From: Mesoflavibacter profundi
Lineage (GTDB): Bacteria; Bacteroidota; Bacteroidia; Flavobacteriales; Flavobacteriaceae
DNA length: 64,000 nucleotides
Assembly: GCF_014764305.1 (NCBI RefSeq)
Contig: NZ_CP061703.1
Location: forward strand, 310,001 to 374,000
Direction of reading: 5' to 3'
Made by a program: the position numbers and the translations under genes. The stretch's first letter is position 1. Every line of letters begins with the position of its first letter. The notes under the pieces are model-generated. The model was given only the letters and a program-made list of their open reading frames with translations. It had not been told where the DNA came from and made no database searches. This document shows, one piece after another, positions 29,798 through 37,794 of the stretch.

Positions 29798-30565
29798 TTA
29801 TTTTTCTTTTAAAGTTTTTACATCTCCATTAAGATGCCAATCAAAATAGGTTAAAATAGCATTGCTTAAATAAAATACATATTTGATAACATTAGCTAAA
29901 TTACCTTGAATAAAATTCTTTACTATTTGCGCAAAATTATAAAATGTCCAGACTAAAAAGGACTGTTTGTATTTAAATACAATACCAACGTTTCCTATAA
30001 TAGAAATTCCAAAAATAATTGCAATTGTATGTTTAAAAATTGGATTGGTAATTGTTGTTCCAAACCAATAAAACCCTAAATATACTAGACTATACGAAAT
30101 TATAAATGCAACAATAAATAATATCCAATACCTAAAATCTGCATTTTTAATACGTTCGCCTTCATACCATTTTTTTGTAGACAATAACGCTAATCCAAAG
30201 GTTAATGGATAAGTTATTATAGCCGAGTGATTGCCAAATAAATAATCTATAACTCCAGAATTTATAGTCGTAAAAATCCAAATTACGTTACCTACATTAC
30301 TTTGTCTAACTAAAAAACGTGTAGCTAATAAAGAAAAAACAGCTCCTAAAATAGATAAAATACCTATTGGGAAAGCGCCTTTTTCTATATAGCTCCACAA
30401 ACTAGAAAAAGGTATCCCAAAACGGATACCTCCTTCATAATATATAGTTTCATGAAAGTTTCTGTAAAGTGTAATTCCAACTACCAAAACTACTCCAAGT
30501 ACATCTATATATTTAGAGTGTACAATGCGCCTAAGCAAAGGATTTGATATGGTAGTATCGGTCAC
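29798..30565 (-). CDS. PnuC-like nicotinamide/vitamin transporter family protein
   Basis: A 255-residue membrane protein with seven or eight hydrophobic segments. The C-terminal stretch WTFYNFAQIVKNFIQGNLANVIKYVFYLSNAILTY and the middle GNVIWIFTTINSGVIDYLFGNH resemble PnuC carriers, where Trp and Asn residues line the nicotinamide riboside site. The start is 3 bp after the typA stop, so it is likely read through from typA. PnuC homologues also move thiamine or riboflavin; the substrate is open. Confidence 0.6.
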   Translation of the reverse strand: MTDTTISNPLLRRIVHSKYIDVLGVVLVVGITLYRNFHETIYYEGGIRFGIPFSSLWSYIEKGAFPIGILSILGAVFSLLATRFLVRQSNVGNVIWIFTTINSGVIDYLFGNHSAIITYPLTFGLALLSTKKWYEGERIKNADFRYWILFIVAFIISYSLVYLGFYWFGTTITNPIFKHTIAIIFGISIIGNVGIVFKYKQSFLVWTFYNFAQIVKNFIQGNLANVIKYVFYLSNAILTYFDWHLNGDVKTLKEK

Positions 30566-30568
30566 TTT

Positions 30569-32368
30569 TTACAAAGCTTTATTACGTTTACGCTCTACTT
30601 CTTTTAATAAAATTTTACGTAATCGTAAGTGGTTTGGTGTTACCTCTACATACTCATCTTTTTGTATGTATTCTAAAGCTTCTTCTAAAGAAAACTTAAT
30701 TGCAGGTACAATTTTAGCTTTATCGTCTGCTCCTGCACTACGTACGTTACTTAACTTTTTAGTTTTTGTAACGTTTACAGTCATATCATCTTGACGAGAG
30801 TTTTCTCCAATTACTTGACCTTCGTAAATATCTTCTCCTGGATCTATAAAAAACTTTCCTCTTTCTTGTAATTTATCAATAGAATAAGGAATAGCTTGAC
30901 CGTTTTCCATAGATACTAAAGATCCGTTTTGTCTTTCTGGAATACCACCTTTTACTGGTTGATATTCTTTAAAACGGTGCGCCATAATAGCTTCACCTGC
31001 AGTCGCAGTTAATAATTGGTTACGTAAACCGATGATACCTCTTGACGGAATGATAAACTCACAAACCATACGGTCTCCTTTAGCTTCCATACTCATCATT
31101 TCACCTTTACGCATTGTTACAAGCTCTACTGCTTTACCAGATACTGTTTCTGGTAAATCGATAGTCATTTCTTCTACTGGCTCACATTTTACACCATCAA
31201 TTTCTTTAATGATTACTTGTGGCTGACCAATTTGTAACTCATAACCTTCACGACGCATCGTTTCAATTAAAACCGATAAGTGTAATACACCACGACCAAA
31301 TACCATAAATTTATCGGCACTATCAGTCTCTTGTACACGTAAGGCTAAGTTTTTTTCTAACTCTTTTGTTAAACGATCTTTAATATGTCTTGACGTTACA
31401 AACTTTCCGTCTTTTCCAAAGAAAGGCGAATCGTTAATGGTAAATAACATACTCATTGTTGGCTCGTCAATTGCGATAGTTTTTAATCCTTCAGGATTTT
31501 CAAAATCGGCAACAGTATCACCAATTTCAAAACCATCAAGACCAACAATAGCACAAATATCTCCAGTTTGTACTTGATCTACTTTTATACGACCTAAACC
31601 TTCAAAGACATGTAATTCTTTAATTCTATTTTTTACCATAGAACCATCACGCTTTACTAACGTAATTTGTTGGTTAACTTTTAAGTCGCCACGTGTTAAA
31701 CGTCCAATAGCGATACGACCAGTAAAGCTAGAGTAGTCTAAAGACGTGATTAACATTTGTGTTGTTCCTTCTTCAATTTTTGGTTCAGGAATATGCTCGA
31801 TAACCATATCTAATAATGGTTCGATGTTTTCTGTTTGTTGCTTCCAATCTTCACTCATCCAGTTGTTCTTTGCAGAACCATAAACTGTTGGAAAGTCTAA
31901 TTGCCACTCTTCTGCACCAAGTTCAAACATTAAGTCAAATACTTTTTCGTGTACCTCATCTGGCGTACAGTTTTCTTTGTCTACTTTGTTTACAACTACG
32001 CAAGGTTTTAACCCTAAATCAATAGCTTTTTGAAGTACAAAACGCGTTTGAGGCATTGGTCCTTCAAAAGCATCAACTAATAAAAGTACACCATCTGCCA
32101 TGTTTAAAACACGCTCTACTTCTCCACCAAAATCGGCGTGACCTGGTGTATCAATAATATTAATTTTAGTGTCTTTATAAGTAACCGATACGTTTTTAGA
32201 AGTAATCGTAATTCCACGTTCACGCTCTAAATCGTTATTATCCAAAATTAAATCACCAGTATTTTCGTTTTCTCTAAATAACTGACAGTGATACATAATT
32301 TTATCAACCAGCGTTGTTTTACCGTGGTCTACGTGCGCAATAATTGCAATGTTTTTAATCTTAGCCAT
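30569..32368 (-). CDS. typA: Ribosome-associated translational GTPase TypA/BipA
   Basis: A 599-residue EF-G-like GTPase. G1 is AHVDHGKTTL, G2 lies in RERGITI, G3 is DTPGHADFGGEVER, and G4 is NKVDKE. EF-Tu-like domain 2 and EF-G III/V domains follow, then the TypA-specific C-terminal domain (EEALEYIQKDEYVEVTPNHLRLRK). BipA binds the ribosome and supports 50S assembly and stress growth. Length is normal for the family. Confidence 0.97.
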   Translation of the reverse strand: MAKIKNIAIIAHVDHGKTTLVDKIMYHCQLFRENENTGDLILDNNDLERERGITITSKNVSVTYKDTKINIIDTPGHADFGGEVERVLNMADGVLLLVDAFEGPMPQTRFVLQKAIDLGLKPCVVVNKVDKENCTPDEVHEKVFDLMFELGAEEWQLDFPTVYGSAKNNWMSEDWKQQTENIEPLLDMVIEHIPEPKIEEGTTQMLITSLDYSSFTGRIAIGRLTRGDLKVNQQITLVKRDGSMVKNRIKELHVFEGLGRIKVDQVQTGDICAIVGLDGFEIGDTVADFENPEGLKTIAIDEPTMSMLFTINDSPFFGKDGKFVTSRHIKDRLTKELEKNLALRVQETDSADKFMVFGRGVLHLSVLIETMRREGYELQIGQPQVIIKEIDGVKCEPVEEMTIDLPETVSGKAVELVTMRKGEMMSMEAKGDRMVCEFIIPSRGIIGLRNQLLTATAGEAIMAHRFKEYQPVKGGIPERQNGSLVSMENGQAIPYSIDKLQERGKFFIDPGEDIYEGQVIGENSRQDDMTVNVTKTKKLSNVRSAGADDKAKIVPAIKFSLEEALEYIQKDEYVEVTPNHLRLRKILLKEVERKRNKAL

Positions 32369-32501
32369 AAATAGTGCCTTATTTTAAGCGTGCAAAGGTA
32401 GGTATAAATTATATATATTCAACACTTTATTTTTTAATTGGGCATTACCCTTTGTAACTTCGCCTATTTTTTGACTAAAACAAAGATTATTAACAAGTTA
32501 C

Positions 32502-32566
32502 AAAGTGTCGCGCTTTCAGAAGTCGCAATCAAAGATGTGCTCCAACAATTCTTCAATCGCTAACGC
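32502..32566. repeat. Dispersed 65-bp repeat, copy 1
   Basis: This 65-bp segment upstream of kdsA shares most of its bases with the reverse complement of 41356-41423 next to ssrA. The best matched core is AGTCGCAATCA followed by AGATGTGCTCCAACAAT; both copies have TAACGC at one end and AAAGTG at the other. It is richer in G and C than its surroundings. Confidence 0.7.
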
Positions 32567-32631
32567 ATGTGTTTGCCAAGATTATTTATTTCAACTAAAA
32601 ATAAAAGCCTATTTATTTCGGTCATTAATAG

Positions 32632-32639
32632 TATCTTTG
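32632..32639 (+). promoter_or_regulatory. Probable -7 promoter element of kdsA
   Basis: TATCTTTG fits the Bacteroidota -7 consensus TAnnTTTG exactly and lies 20 bp ahead of the kdsA ATG at 32660. A clear TTG at the -33 position is not seen, so support is moderate. Confidence 0.5.
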
Positions 32640-32659
32640 TGACATCTAAAACTATAATA

Positions 32660-33478
32660 ATGACACTTCAAGATATACCTAAAATCAAACATACAGATAG
32701 TAATAACTTCTTTTTACTTTGTGGTCCATGCGCTATTGAAGGCGAAGACATGGCTTACCGTATTGCCGAAAAAGTAGTTAGCATTACCGATAAGCTAAAT
32801 ATACCTTACGTATTTAAAGGAAGTTTTAAAAAAGCAAATCGTAGTAGAATAGATAGTTTTACAGGTATAGGCGATGATAATGCATTAGAGATTCTTGCTA
32901 AAGTGTCTGAAAAATTTGATGTACCAACCATTACAGATATACATGAAGTTAGCGATGCTGCAAAAGCAGCACAATACGTAGATGTATTACAAATTCCAGC
33001 GTTTTTAGTACGTCAAACCGATTTGGTTGTTGCTGCTGCCAAAACTGGTAAAGTAGTCAACCTTAAAAAAGGACAATTTATGAGTCCTGAAGCGATGAAA
33101 CACGCTGTACAAAAAGTAAAAGATGCAGGTAGTGACAAAGCTTGGATTACCGATCGTGGTACTATGTTTGGTTACCAAGATATGATTGTAGATTTTAGAG
33201 GTATCCCTACAATGAAACAATATGCACCAGTAGTTTTAGATGTCACTCATTCTTTACAACAACCTAACCAAAGTGCTGGTGTTACTGGCGGACGACCAGA
33301 TATGATCGAAACTATTGCGCGTGCTGGCGTTGTAAATAATGTAGATGGTTTATTTATAGAAACACATTTTGATCCAGCTAACGCAAAAAGCGATGGTGCA
33401 AACATGTTACACTTAGATAATTTAGAAGGTTTACTAACTAATTTAGTTGCGATTAGAAAATTGGTGCAGAGTTTTTAG
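32660..33478 (+). CDS. kdsA: 3-deoxy-8-phosphooctulonate synthase
   Basis: A 272-residue enzyme that condenses phosphoenolpyruvate with arabinose 5-phosphate to give KDO-8-phosphate for lipopolysaccharide core synthesis. Start at the ATG at 32660 (MTLQDIPKIKHTDSNNFF); the open frame upstream runs into the dispersed repeat. Family motifs: LLCGPCAIEGEDMA, KGSFKKANRSRI, GTMFGYQDMIVDFRG, and HFDPANAKSDGANML near the end. It is a cytoplasmic enzyme with the usual length. Confidence 0.95.
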   Translation: MTLQDIPKIKHTDSNNFFLLCGPCAIEGEDMAYRIAEKVVSITDKLNIPYVFKGSFKKANRSRIDSFTGIGDDNALEILAKVSEKFDVPTITDIHEVSDAAKAAQYVDVLQIPAFLVRQTDLVVAAAKTGKVVNLKKGQFMSPEAMKHAVQKVKDAGSDKAWITDRGTMFGYQDMIVDFRGIPTMKQYAPVVLDVTHSLQQPNQSAGVTGGRPDMIETIARAGVVNNVDGLFIETHFDPANAKSDGANMLHLDNLEGLLTNLVAIRKLVQSF

Positions 33479-33484
33479 GTTTTA

Positions 33485-33712
33485 ATGGGAGAGTTATTTT
33501 ACCCTATATTTGGATATATAATCCTCTTTATACGTTACCCTAAAAAAGAGAAAAGGCGTCAGGTTTTAAAAGACTTTTTTGATGATTCTTATTCTGTAGC
33601 TGGCGTACAAATAGTATTATCTACTTTTGGTATCATATTGTTAGTTTTTCTACTTGTATCTTTGGCTGCTGTAATTTATTCAATATTTGTACATGATGCT
33701 TCAGTGTTGTAA
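33485..33712 (+). CDS. Small two-helix membrane protein, function unknown
   Basis: A 75-residue protein with a short N-terminal hydrophobic segment (YPIFGYIILFI), a charged middle (YPKKEKRRQVLKDFFDD) and a long C-terminal membrane helix (FGIILLVFLLVSLAAVIYSIFV). It starts 6 bp after the kdsA stop and is probably co-transcribed with it. No family recognised. Confidence 0.6.
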   Translation: MGELFYPIFGYIILFIRYPKKEKRRQVLKDFFDDSYSVAGVQIVLSTFGIILLVFLLVSLAAVIYSIFVHDASVL

Positions 33713-33719
33713 AAAATCA

Positions 33720-34067
33720 TCAATACAACTCACTAGCTGCTTTCAACACATCTATAAAAATATTATCATTTATAGCATCTAAAGACGTGTATCTAAGTGA
33801 CATCATTTTTTTACGATTTTCGGTAATTTGATGTTCTTGGTGTATTTTAATTTGTGGACCTTTTACAAAACCAACATCTACAAATTGCTTTTTATGACTT
33901 GCATTGAAGTAGCAAAAAGGTTTTCCTTTTAAATAGTAAAATGGGATTTTATATTTGTATTTTAATTCTATTTCAGGTAAAGTTTGTTCTACTAAAATTT
34001 GTAAATGCAATAAAATAGCCCGAAAAGGTTCGGGCTGATTTAATATATATTGTTCGGCAGGATTCAT
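33720..34067 (-). CDS. DUF1801 (YdhG-like) protein
   Basis: A 115-residue cytoplasmic protein. The N-terminus MNPAEQYILNQPEPFRAILLHLQ and the core ELKYKYKIPFYYLKGKPFCYFNASHKKQFVDVGF are typical of the DUF1801/YdhG fold. The role is not established. It ends 1 bp from the next gene upstream on the same strand, so the two form an operon. Confidence 0.8.
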   Translation of the reverse strand: MNPAEQYILNQPEPFRAILLHLQILVEQTLPEIELKYKYKIPFYYLKGKPFCYFNASHKKQFVDVGFVKGPQIKIHQEHQITENRKKMMSLRYTSLDAINDNIFIDVLKAASELY

Positions 34068-34068
34068 T

Positions 34069-34428
34069 TTAGAATATGGCTAAAATACCAATCACTAATA
34101 AAACAATTCCGATAATCGCTTTAAAAGGCATTAACTTGTCAGATAATTTTCTTAATGAATTTTCAAATGCTGGCGCTTTGCCAAATACGTGCGTAAGTAG
34201 TAAAATACCTCCAAGAATACTTATAATTCCATACAGACTAAAATGACCTCCAAAAAGTCTTAACAACGGTATTACAACTAATGCGCCACCAATTATGGTT
34301 TGAAAAGGCGCTAAAACACCTGCTATTTTGTTAAAAAAGTTACTTTCTCCATCCCATTTATCCAATGTTGACAGACCAAGCAAAATTCCTCCAGTAATAT
34401 TTGCTATAATTAATAATAACCCAAGCAT
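34069..34428 (-). CDS. Four-helix membrane protein, function unknown
   Basis: A 119-residue protein with four hydrophobic segments. Two similar halves can be seen: KIAGVLAPFQTIIGGALVVIPLLRLF and KLSDKLMPFKAIIGIVLLVIGILAIF share the pattern K-x(6)-PF-x-IIG-x(2)-L, which suggests an internal duplication. Co-transcribed with the DUF1801 gene 1 bp downstream. No named family recognised. Confidence 0.65.
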   Translation of the reverse strand: MLGLLLIIANITGGILLGLSTLDKWDGESNFFNKIAGVLAPFQTIIGGALVVIPLLRLFGGHFSLYGIISILGGILLLTHVFGKAPAFENSLRKLSDKLMPFKAIIGIVLLVIGILAIF

Positions 34429-34519
34429 AATTTTTTGATTTTTAGTTAGAATTAAATTTAATAAAAAAATTGAAATGCTTGCTATATTTCAATTTTTAAA
34501 ATTTTAGCAATCTTTTAAC

Positions 34520-34550
34520 TTGTTATATTCAAAATAAAAACTTTACTTTG
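34520..34550 (+). promoter_or_regulatory. Promoter of the membrane protein / winged-helix operon
   Basis: TTG at 34520-34522 and TTACTTTG at 34543-34550 (7 of 8 bases of TAnnTTTG) are separated by 20 bp, the Bacteroidota spacing. The -7 element overlaps the left arm of the palindromic operator, which points to repression. Confidence 0.6.
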
Positions 34551-34562
34551 TTTTTCAAAGTA
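34544..34562. promoter_or_regulatory. Palindromic operator, copy 1 (TACTTTG-N5-CAAAGTA)
   Basis: Perfect 7-bp inverted arms with a 5-bp spacer, 10 bp before the ATG at 34572. The same palindrome with the same spacer length occurs at 35607-35625. The operon that follows copy 1 encodes a winged-helix protein, the likely ligand. Confidence 0.75.
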
Positions 34563-34571
34563 CTTTAAAAT

Positions 34572-35177
34572 ATGAGTAATAAAGATTATTTAAAAGACAT
34601 TAGCGAGATAAAACACTTAATGAATAAGTCGTCTCGTTTTATTTCATTAAGCGGTTTATCTGGTATTTTAGCTGGTGTATATGCGCTTATTGGTGCTGCA
34701 ATAGCTTATTATATAGTAGCAAATTCGGTTAGAGGTTATTTAATTTTAGATGGAAATGTCTTTAAAATTTGTGCAGCTATTTTAATTATGGTTGCTGTTT
34801 TAAGCATAGGAACTGGCATTTTTCTAACTACTAAAAAAGCAAAGAAAAACGGCGAGAAAATTTGGGATAATTCCTCTAAGCGATTAGTCATAAATTTTTT
34901 AATTCCATTAATTGTTGGCGGACTTTATATTTTAATCATTTTAAATCAGGAACGCTATGGGCATACTGCTGCTCTAATGCTTATTTTTTATGGATTGGCT
35001 TTAATAAACGCATCAAAATATAGCATTGGCGATATTAGATATTTAGGGTTTACCCAAATTATTTTAGGCTTAATTTGTGCTTTAATGCCTAGCTACGGAT
35101 TCTGGTTTTGGGTGATTGGTTTTGGATTTATGCATATTATTTATGGTTCGATGATGCACTTTAAATATGATCGCTAA
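34572..35177 (+). CDS. Six-helix membrane protein, function unknown
   Basis: A 201-residue inner-membrane protein with about six hydrophobic segments; the first 20 residues are polar (MSNKDYLKDISEIKHLMNKSSRF). It is the first gene of a three-gene operon with a 37-residue membrane peptide and a winged-helix regulator, and begins 10 bp after a palindromic operator. Similar operons in Flavobacteriia place such a protein beside a small regulator. No named function. Confidence 0.7.
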   Translation: MSNKDYLKDISEIKHLMNKSSRFISLSGLSGILAGVYALIGAAIAYYIVANSVRGYLILDGNVFKICAAILIMVAVLSIGTGIFLTTKKAKKNGEKIWDNSSKRLVINFLIPLIVGGLYILIILNQERYGHTAALMLIFYGLALINASKYSIGDIRYLGFTQIILGLICALMPSYGFWFWVIGFGFMHIIYGSMMHFKYDR

Positions 35178-35178
35178 A

Positions 35179-35292
35179 ATGAAAGCTTTAAAAAAGAAAT
35201 ATATAATCGTTGCTATTATAGTATTTTTGTTGTTTTTAATTTGGGCAGAATTAGCTGTAGGCATTTTTAATTCGCCTTTTGCAGGAAGTTAA
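35179..35292 (+). CDS. 37-residue single-helix membrane peptide
   Basis: A short frame between two operon genes: MKALKKKYIIVAII, then a strongly hydrophobic helix with VFLLFLIWAELAVGIF, ending SPFAGS. An in-frame ATG at 35167 would add four residues and would overlap the upstream stop. The stop TAA is followed at once by the ATG of the winged-helix gene, which supports translational coupling. The positively charged start and the tight packing support a real gene. Confidence 0.6.
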   Translation: MKALKKKYIIVAIIVFLLFLIWAELAVGIFNSPFAGS

Positions 35293-35586
35293 ATGAGTAT
35301 AATTAATAACATAAATAAACTATTTGATCACCGTATTAGACTTGGCATTATGTCTGTATTAATGGTTAACGAGTATGCCGATTTTAATACGCTAAAAGAA
35401 CTTTTAGGCGCTACAGATGGTAATCTTGCTAGTCACACCAAAGCATTAGAAAAAGCAGAGTATATTAAAATTGAAAAACAATTTATAAACCGAAAACCTA
35501 ACACGCGTTATAGCGCTACAAAATTGGGACAAGCTGAGTTTAAAAAACACATTGAAGCTTTAGAAAAATTAATTAAAAACACATAA
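35293..35586 (+). CDS. Winged-helix transcriptional regulator (HTH_34 type)
   Basis: A 97-residue DNA-binding protein of the MarR/ArsR-like one-domain class. It begins with INKLFDHRIRLGIMSVLMVNEYADFNTLKELLGATDGNLASHTKALEKAEYI, the classic HTH_34 sequence, followed by the wing KQFINRKPNTRYSATKLGQAEF. It has no ligand domain, so it probably senses its signal through a partner or abundance. The palindromes at 34544 and 35607 flank its operon and the next operon and are the likely binding sites, implying autoregulation. Confidence 0.85.
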   Translation: MSIINNINKLFDHRIRLGIMSVLMVNEYADFNTLKELLGATDGNLASHTKALEKAEYIKIEKQFINRKPNTRYSATKLGQAEFKKHIEALEKLIKNT

Positions 35587-35606
35587 ATCAAAAATTTTTA
35601 TGAATT

Positions 35607-35625
35607 TACTTTGAAATTCAAAGTA
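35607..35625. promoter_or_regulatory. Palindromic operator, copy 2 (TACTTTG-N5-CAAAGTA)
   Basis: The second copy of the operator has identical 7-bp arms and again a 5-bp spacer (AAATT). It lies 16 bp before the ATG at 35642, and the following bases CTTTAA also match copy 1. It would put the downstream four-gene operon under the same regulator. Confidence 0.75.
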
Positions 35626-35641
35626 CTTTAATATATAACAT

Positions 35642-36142
35642 ATGAGAAGATATCGGAAAAATCTAGTCGCCTTTCTTTTTGAAATCACACAAGGGATATA
35701 CACCAAGTATTTCAAGAAAAATACACCTTGGAACTTAACAAAAGTAGATCTTTTAAAATACACTAAGACAAGTTTTGGTTACAAGCTTGGCGTGTTTTTA
35801 GACCAAAATGGTTTTGATTTAATACCTAAAGCAGAAAGGCATGACGCATACCATGTAATTACAGGCTACACAAGTAAAGAAGAAGATGAAATTGCTTTGC
35901 AATATCTATGTTTTGGTAATGGTAAAAGAAGCTTATACCTGTTTGGAGTTGTGTGTTTAGGCACAATAATCTTACCAGAATATTACCGTTATTATTTAAA
36001 ATCTTATCACTTAGGAAAAAACTTAAACAGGTTTTATGATTTAGATTTTAAAGGCTTACTAAAAACAGATTTTCAAAATTTAAAAACATCAATTTTCAAC
36101 AAAAATCAACTAAAAAATGAAACGCTTAAAACAACTATTTAA
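35642..36142 (+). CDS. Coq4-like protein
   Basis: A 166-residue protein related to Coq4, the ubiquinone-synthesis organiser. It holds the full Coq4 metal-site signature HDxxH-x11-E: H67, D68, H71 and E83 (in ERHDAYHVITGY). A hydrophobic segment follows (LYLFGVVCLGTIILPEYYRYY). Flavobacteriia normally use menaquinone, so a direct ubiquinone role is unlikely and the function is open. It leads an operon with SanA-like, DUF2809 and DUF1361 membrane proteins, preceded by a palindromic operator. Confidence 0.75.
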   Translation: MRRYRKNLVAFLFEITQGIYTKYFKKNTPWNLTKVDLLKYTKTSFGYKLGVFLDQNGFDLIPKAERHDAYHVITGYTSKEEDEIALQYLCFGNGKRSLYLFGVVCLGTIILPEYYRYYLKSYHLGKNLNRFYDLDFKGLLKTDFQNLKTSIFNKNQLKNETLKTTI

Positions 36143-36746
36143 ACTTGGATGTATTTTATTATTAGCGGTTATACTTTGTAATTTTCTAATAAGTTATAAA
36201 GCAAAAAACAAAACCTTTGATAACATTGAAAATTTACCAACAAACAAGGTTGGACTAGTTTTAGGTGCTGGAAAAATAACATCTAATGGTTATGTGAATT
36301 TATATTATAAATACAGATTAGAAGCCGCCTATTTACTATGGAAAAACAATAAGATTGATAAAATTTTAATTAGCGGTGACAATAGCAGAAAGGATTACGA
36401 CGAACCTTCTTCTTTTAAGTCGGACTTAATGCAACTTGGCATACCAGAAACCGATATCTATTTGGATTATGCAGGATTTAGAACTTTAGATTCTGTTGTT
36501 CGAGCAAAGAAAATTTTTGGGTTAGAAAACGTGACTATTATTTCTCAAAAATTTCATAATGAACGCGCTATTTATTTAGCTGAAAATTTTAACCTTAATG
36601 CAACTGCATTTAACGCAAAAGACGTGTCTAATCGTTACGGTTTTAAAACCAAAATAAGAGAATATTTTGCCAGAACTAAAGCGGTAATAGATGTTATAAT
36701 AAATAAACAACCAAAATATCTAGGTCCAAAAGTTGAAATCTCATGA
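36117..36746 (+). CDS. SanA/YdcF family (DUF218) protein
   Basis: A 209-residue protein with one N-terminal membrane anchor (LGCILLLAVILCNFLIS) and a DUF218 domain facing the periplasm. Family motifs are VGLVLGAGKITSNG, ILISGDNSRKDYDEPSSF and IISQKFHNERAIYLAE. E. coli SanA affects envelope permeability to vancomycin. The start overlaps the Coq4-like gene by 26 bp, and the end overlaps the DUF2809 gene by 4 bp. Confidence 0.85.
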   Translation: MKRLKQLFKLGCILLLAVILCNFLISYKAKNKTFDNIENLPTNKVGLVLGAGKITSNGYVNLYYKYRLEAAYLLWKNNKIDKILISGDNSRKDYDEPSSFKSDLMQLGIPETDIYLDYAGFRTLDSVVRAKKIFGLENVTIISQKFHNERAIYLAENFNLNATAFNAKDVSNRYGFKTKIREYFARTKAVIDVIINKQPKYLGPKVEIS

Positions 36747-37114
36747 AAATAAACAAAACCTACCTCATCATTTTTATCTGTATTCTAATAACTGAAATTA
36801 GTATCGCTCTATTCTTAAAAAGCGGTTTTATCAGACACACTTTTGGTGATTTTTTGGCGACTATTTTGGTGTTTTCATTTTTTAAAACATTCAGTAGAAT
36901 GTCTTCTTTAAAAATTGCAATTATTACTCTAATAATTGCATTTTGTATTGAATTTGCGCAATATTTTCAGCTTCTAAATAATTTAAATCTCAATCAATTT
37001 AAACTTTTAAGAGTTGTATTTGGAACCAACTTTAGCATACAGGATTTAGTGGCTTACATTTTAGGCGTTATTACCATTTATTTTATCGACTTAAAACTTT
37101 TACACAATGAATAA
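36743..37114 (+). CDS. DUF2809 membrane protein
   Basis: A 123-residue protein with four hydrophobic segments. GFIRHTFGDFLATILVFSFFKTF and IAFCIEFAQYFQLL match DUF2809, where the acidic and aromatic residues are conserved. It overlaps the genes on both sides (ATGA at the start, 8 bp at the end), so translation is coupled within the operon. Function unknown. Confidence 0.75.
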   Translation: MKINKTYLIIFICILITEISIALFLKSGFIRHTFGDFLATILVFSFFKTFSRMSSLKIAIITLIIAFCIEFAQYFQLLNNLNLNQFKLLRVVFGTNFSIQDLVAYILGVITIYFIDLKLLHNE

Positions 37115-37772
37115 CATAAAACAACTACTTATTGACCAAAGCAAAATCTTTTCAACGTTTATAGGCTTATCTGTTTTTAGCCTATTTATATTAATGATAA
37201 GAATGAAGTTGACTGGTACTTATTACTATTTGTTCTTAGTATGGAATTTATTTTTAGCCTTTATCCCTTTTGCCATAAGTACTTATTTATCATTTCAACA
37301 AAAACTAAATACTATTGCCTTTAGTGTAATTAGCATAGTTTGGTTATTGTTTTTACCTAATGCGCCGTATATAATTACCGATCTGTTTCATTTACAATAC
37401 AGTCATCCAAACCGTATTTGGTTAGATGTATTAACTATAAGTGCTTTTGCTGTTACAGGCATGTATTTTTTCTATCAATCGATGTTGACTATGGAAACGG
37501 TTTTTAAAAAGAAATTTGGCAAAACAACCTCAACCTACATCACACCTTTACTTATAGTTTTAGTTGCTTTTGGTGTGTATTTAGGAAGATATTTAAGATT
37601 TAATTCTTGGGAAATTTTAAGTCAACCTATATCTATTTTTGAAAGTTGTTTTGAAATAATTCTCAAACCTAAAGCGCATTACAATGCGTGGTTATTCACA
37701 AGTCTTTTTGCATTATTTTTAGGCGTATTTTATTATGCATTTAAAAATAACAGCAATAAAAAAGCTTCCTAA
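37107..37772 (+). CDS. DUF1361 membrane protein
   Basis: A 221-residue protein with about six hydrophobic segments and the DUF1361 signature LPNAPYIITDLFHL followed by a later GRYLRFNSWEIL. It is the last gene of the Coq4-like operon; its stop codon lies in the loop of the terminator hairpin. Function unknown. Confidence 0.8.
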   Translation: MNNIKQLLIDQSKIFSTFIGLSVFSLFILMIRMKLTGTYYYLFLVWNLFLAFIPFAISTYLSFQQKLNTIAFSVISIVWLLFLPNAPYIITDLFHLQYSHPNRIWLDVLTISAFAVTGMYFFYQSMLTMETVFKKKFGKTTSTYITPLLIVLVAFGVYLGRYLRFNSWEILSQPISIFESCFEIILKPKAHYNAWLFTSLFALFLGVFYYAFKNNSNKKAS

Positions 37773-37787
37773 TTAGGAAGCTTTTTT
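37758..37787. terminator. Bidirectional terminator between convergent genes
   Basis: A perfect palindrome: six A, GCTTCCT, AATT, AGGAAGC, six T. It ends the DUF1361 operon and, read on the other strand, the lipoprotein gene whose stop is at 37795. Confidence 0.9.
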
Positions 37788-37794
37788 ATTAGTT

